NCBI GenBank assembly: GCA_037127585.1
Contig: JBAXYB010000129.1
Location: 1 to 8,010 of the forward strand
Direction of reading: 5' to 3'
Length of the DNA stretch: 8,010 nucleotides
From: CAINDI01 sp037127585
GTDB taxonomy: Bacteria; Verrucomicrobiota; Verrucomicrobiia; Palsa-1439
The position numbers and the translations under genes are program-made. Shown piece after piece: positions 6,323 through 8,010 of this stretch; the stretch's first letter is position 1; every line of letters begins with the position of its first letter. The notes beneath the pieces were generated by a model. That model was not told the origin of the DNA, ran no database searches, and was given only the letters and a program-made list of their open reading frames with translations.

Positions 6323-6772
6323 ATGGCCCGCGCTCCACTCCAAGTTATCGTGATCCCGTTTCGCCGGCAGTCGAACGGAAGTTATGAATATGCCGTCTTG
6401 CACCGGGCGGACAGTCCCATGTGGCAAGTCGTTTCCGGCGGCGCGGAGGATGACGAATCCGCTTCGGAGGCGGCGGTGCGTGAGGCGTGGGAGGAGGCCG
6501 GTGTTCCGCACGACTGTCCATGGATGACATTGGACGCGCGGGCGGCGGTGCCGCGCCGGGCGTTCCCGACGGCAACGCATTGGCCAGCCGATTTGTTTGT
6601 CGTGCCGGAGCACGCGTTCGCGGTGGACGTTACCGGCCAGACGCTCACGCTGTCCGCCGAGCATGATGAGATCCGGTGGCTGCCGTTCGCGGCGGCGGAG
6701 GAGTTGCTGACGTGGGATAGTAATTGCGTCGCGTTGTGGGAACTCAATGAACGGCTTGAACAGCGAGGCTGA
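6323..6772 (+). CDS. Nudix hydrolase (nucleotide pyrophosphohydrolase-like)
   Basis: Nudix enzymes hydrolyse nucleoside diphosphates linked to another moiety, using Mg2+; the substrate here is unknown. From the ATG at 6323 it has 149 residues, the size of a single Nudix domain. The Nudix box is perfect at 39-61: G39, E45, then R53-E54 and E57-E58 in REAWEEAGV (GX5EX7REUXEEXGU). The N-terminus MARAPLQVIVIPFRR and the C-terminal pattern EHDEIRW ... LLTWDSN...ALWELNERL match a family I remember as 'NUDIX pyrophosphatase', distantly NudB-like. That family begins with the equivalent of MxRAPFQVLV, which supports the 6323 start. ATG at 6305 and TTG at 6278 are in-frame alternatives giving 155 and 164 residues. 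The 3' end overlaps the ASCH-GNAT gene by 26 bases if that gene starts at 6747. Cytoplasmic, with no signal peptide. Confidence 0.93.
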   Translation: MARAPLQVIVIPFRRQSNGSYEYAVLHRADSPMWQVVSGGAEDDESASEAAVREAWEEAGVPHDCPWMTLDARAAVPRRAFPTATHWPADLFVVPEHAFAVDVTGQTLTLSAEHDEIRWLPFAAAEELLTWDSNCVALWELNERLEQRG

Positions 6773-7718
6773 AGTGTCCGGTACGAAGACTTATCTCGCG
6801 CTCTCCGTGGTGGCGCCGGCCGGCGATCAGATTCGTGCAGGGCAGAAGCGACTCGAAATCCGGAAGTGGAAACCAGACGTACTCCCGCTTCGGGATTTGC
6901 TCATTGTCCAGAACCAACAACGGCTGAGTCGGACCGGCATGAGTGAAGATCCGGCCGGCACGGTTGTCGCGTTGGTGGACGTCGTCGCAGTGCGGGAGTG
7001 GCGAGAGGATGATCTCACGGCGGCCTGTGCAACGCGGTGGACACCGGGTTGGGTTGCGTGGGAGTTGGTGAATGTGCGGCCGGTCGACCACACCAGGTTT
7101 GTGCCGGCCCGGCGGCGACTGTATGAGCTTGAACTGCGACCGCCTGTGGCACCCGGTCTGCCGGCGCCTAGTCCGGACGGACACCGTGTCATCATGTTGC
7201 GACCGGACTTGAAGAACATCCCGGCCGCGCCGTTTCCGGAAGGCTACGGCATCCGGCCGATGACCACGGACGACATCGGTTTGTGGACCGACATCCAGCG
7301 GGACGCCGAATCCTATTTCAAGATCGCCGACACGCTCTTTCGGCAGGAGTTCGGAGAAGATTTGGAGGCCATCCAAAGTCGCTGTTTCATCCTGACCAAT
7401 CCCAAAGGTCTCGGCGTCGGTACCATTAGTGCGTGGTACGACAATAACTTCCACGGTCAGCGCATCGGGCGAATTCATTGGGTGTCAGTGCGCCCGTCTT
7501 GTCAAAGGCGCGGCCTCAGCAAAGCGGCGTTGGCCTACAGTCTGAAGCAGCTCGCGCAATGGCATGACCGGTGTTATCTCGTGACCGCGACGGCGCGCGT
7601 TCCGGCCATCAACCTTTATCTCAATTTTGGATTCGTCCCCAACTTATCGCTCCCGAACGCTGCGGCCATTTGGCAGGAGTTGAGCCCGCGGCTCAAATAT
7701 CCCGCGCTGAATCTATAG
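6747..7718 (+). CDS. ASCH-GNAT fusion protein (PUA-like domain plus N-acetyltransferase)
   Basis: A two-domain protein of 323 residues. The N-terminal part (about 14-130) is an ASCH domain, a PUA-like beta-barrel fold linked to RNA or modified-nucleoside handling. It begins YLALSVVAPAG and carries the family signature GxKxxExR as G32-K34-E37-R39 (AGQKRLEIRKW). It continues with GTVVALVDVVAV (71-82) and the closing strand WELVNVRPV (105-113). The C-terminal part (about 167-300) is a GNAT acetyltransferase. Its acetyl-CoA loop is VSVRPSCQRRGLSKAA (246-261, Q253-R-R-G256-L-S), followed by ATARVPAINLYLNFGF (281-296). The second glycine of the usual Q/RxxGxG/A is replaced by Ser258. The ATG at 6747 lies inside the Nudix gene; a GTG at 6774, preceded by GAGG five bases away, would start just after the Nudix stop and lose only nine residues. 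It is probably co-transcribed with the Nudix gene. Its acceptor substrate cannot be read from sequence. Confidence 0.88.
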   Translation: MNGLNSEAEVSGTKTYLALSVVAPAGDQIRAGQKRLEIRKWKPDVLPLRDLLIVQNQQRLSRTGMSEDPAGTVVALVDVVAVREWREDDLTAACATRWTPGWVAWELVNVRPVDHTRFVPARRRLYELELRPPVAPGLPAPSPDGHRVIMLRPDLKNIPAAPFPEGYGIRPMTTDDIGLWTDIQRDAESYFKIADTLFRQEFGEDLEAIQSRCFILTNPKGLGVGTISAWYDNNFHGQRIGRIHWVSVRPSCQRRGLSKAALAYSLKQLAQWHDRCYLVTATARVPAINLYLNFGFVPNLSLPNAAAIWQELSPRLKYPALNL

Positions 7719-7719
7719 A

Positions 7720-7749
7720 ACCGGCGGGCGTGGATTCTTGCTTGCCGGT
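7720..7749 (+). terminator. Hairpin just after the ASCH-GNAT stop codon
   Basis: ACCGGCGGGC (7720-7729) pairs with GCTTGCCGGT (7740-7749) over ten positions, two of them G-U, with a ten-base loop. It starts one base after the TAG at 7716-7718. No T-run follows, so it is at best a weak terminator or an RNA 3'-end stabiliser between this gene and purU. Confidence 0.3.
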
Positions 7750-7777
7750 GGCGGCCGCGCGTGAAAAACTGCCCGCG

Positions 7778-8010
7778 ATGAAAAACACTGCCATTTTGCT
7801 CGTGGACTGTCCCGATCGCAAAGGCATCGTCGCGGCGATTTCGGATTTTCTCTTCAAACATAACGCGAACATCCTTCACAACGATCAGCATCAGGATGCC
7901 GACCTCGGGTTGTTCCTGTCACGAGTCGAATGGGACTTGAAGGACTTTGGCTTGCCGATTGCGGATTTTGGAATGGCATTCAAACCGATTGCCGAGAAGT
8001 TTGGGATGCG
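7778..8010 (+). CDS. purU: Formyltetrahydrofolate deformylase, N-terminal part (cut by window end)
   Basis: PurU hydrolyses 10-formyltetrahydrofolate to formate and tetrahydrofolate, balancing one-carbon pools and supplying formate for purine synthesis; cytoplasmic. Only the first 77 codons are present, covering the N-terminal ACT domain and the lead-in to the formyl-transferase-like catalytic domain, which lies outside the window. Diagnostic motifs are CPDRKGIVAAISDFL (11-25), NILHNDQH (31-38) and LFLSRVEWDL (45-54), then the FKPIAEKFGM stretch (68-77) that in PurU precedes the catalytic domain. The ATG at 7778 gives the expected short lead of ten residues before CPDRKG. No Shine-Dalgarno is visible. 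It lies 59 bases after the ASCH-GNAT stop, with a hairpin between, so it may be a separate transcription unit. Full-length family members have about 280-290 residues. Confidence 0.93.
   Translation, partial: MKNTAILLVDCPDRKGIVAAISDFLFKHNANILHNDQHQDADLGLFLSRVEWDLKDFGLPIADFGMAFKPIAEKFGM

Noticed and set aside
5632..6387. Plus-strand open frame of 251 codons opposite the SGNH hydrolase
   Set aside because: It runs antisense through a gene with signal peptide and catalytic blocks and continues into the Nudix gene in the wrong frame, so it is a shadow.
6744..7478. Minus-strand open frame of 244 codons opposite the ASCH-GNAT gene
   Set aside because: The plus strand carries ASCH and GNAT signatures; the minus-strand translation shows no family motif.

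Overview
The window is about 60% G+C and tightly packed with bacterial genes. The best guess for the source is a member of the Verrucomicrobiota or a nearby PVC lineage. The main clue is the subtilase C-terminus: a calcium-loop-like linker followed by a beta-rich segment of the 'FYRLERSATLATNDW' type, which I associate with secreted verrucomicrobial proteins. Weak or absent Shine-Dalgarno sequences at most starts and a CCA-encoding tRNA gene fit but prove nothing. The assignment is inference, not a database result.

Layout. Positions 1-1673 (minus strand) hold the N-terminal 557 residues of a secreted subtilisin-family (S8) protease whose 3' end lies outside the window. An AT-rich spacer (1674-1792) separates it from a tRNA-Ser(GGA) gene (1793-1882, minus), which has its own plausible promoter. 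Upstream on the same strand, 6219 down to 1948, is a compact five-gene run: a secreted SGNH/GDSL-type hydrolase, a LarA-family nickel-dependent hydroxyacid racemase, a GarK/GlxK-type glycerate kinase, a two-domain Sua5/TsaC threonylcarbamoyl-AMP synthase, and a 58-residue protein of unknown function. Three of the four junctions are 4-base stop/start overlaps (GTGA, ATGA, ATGA), so this is almost certainly one operon. A short divergent intergenic region (6220-6322) separates it from plus-strand genes: a Nudix hydrolase, an ASCH-GNAT fusion protein overlapping it by 26 bases, and the first 77 codons of purU (formyltetrahydrofolate deformylase), cut by the window end. No stretch over 300 bases lacks a gene.

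How the genes may work together. The racemase and glycerate kinase suggest a small hydroxyacid-salvage module: LarA could interconvert stereoisomers of a 2-hydroxyacid, possibly glycerate, and the kinase would feed phosphoglycerate into glycolysis. The exported esterase-like protein could release a substrate. Sua5 is a tRNA-modification housekeeping enzyme and may simply share the transcript. On the plus strand, the Nudix plus ASCH-GNAT pair suggests nucleotide or modified-nucleoside metabolism. I see no CRISPR array, phage, toxin-antitoxin or recognisable insertion-sequence gene. The most original features are the ASCH-GNAT fusion coupled to a Nudix gene, and the LarA-glycerate kinase coupling.
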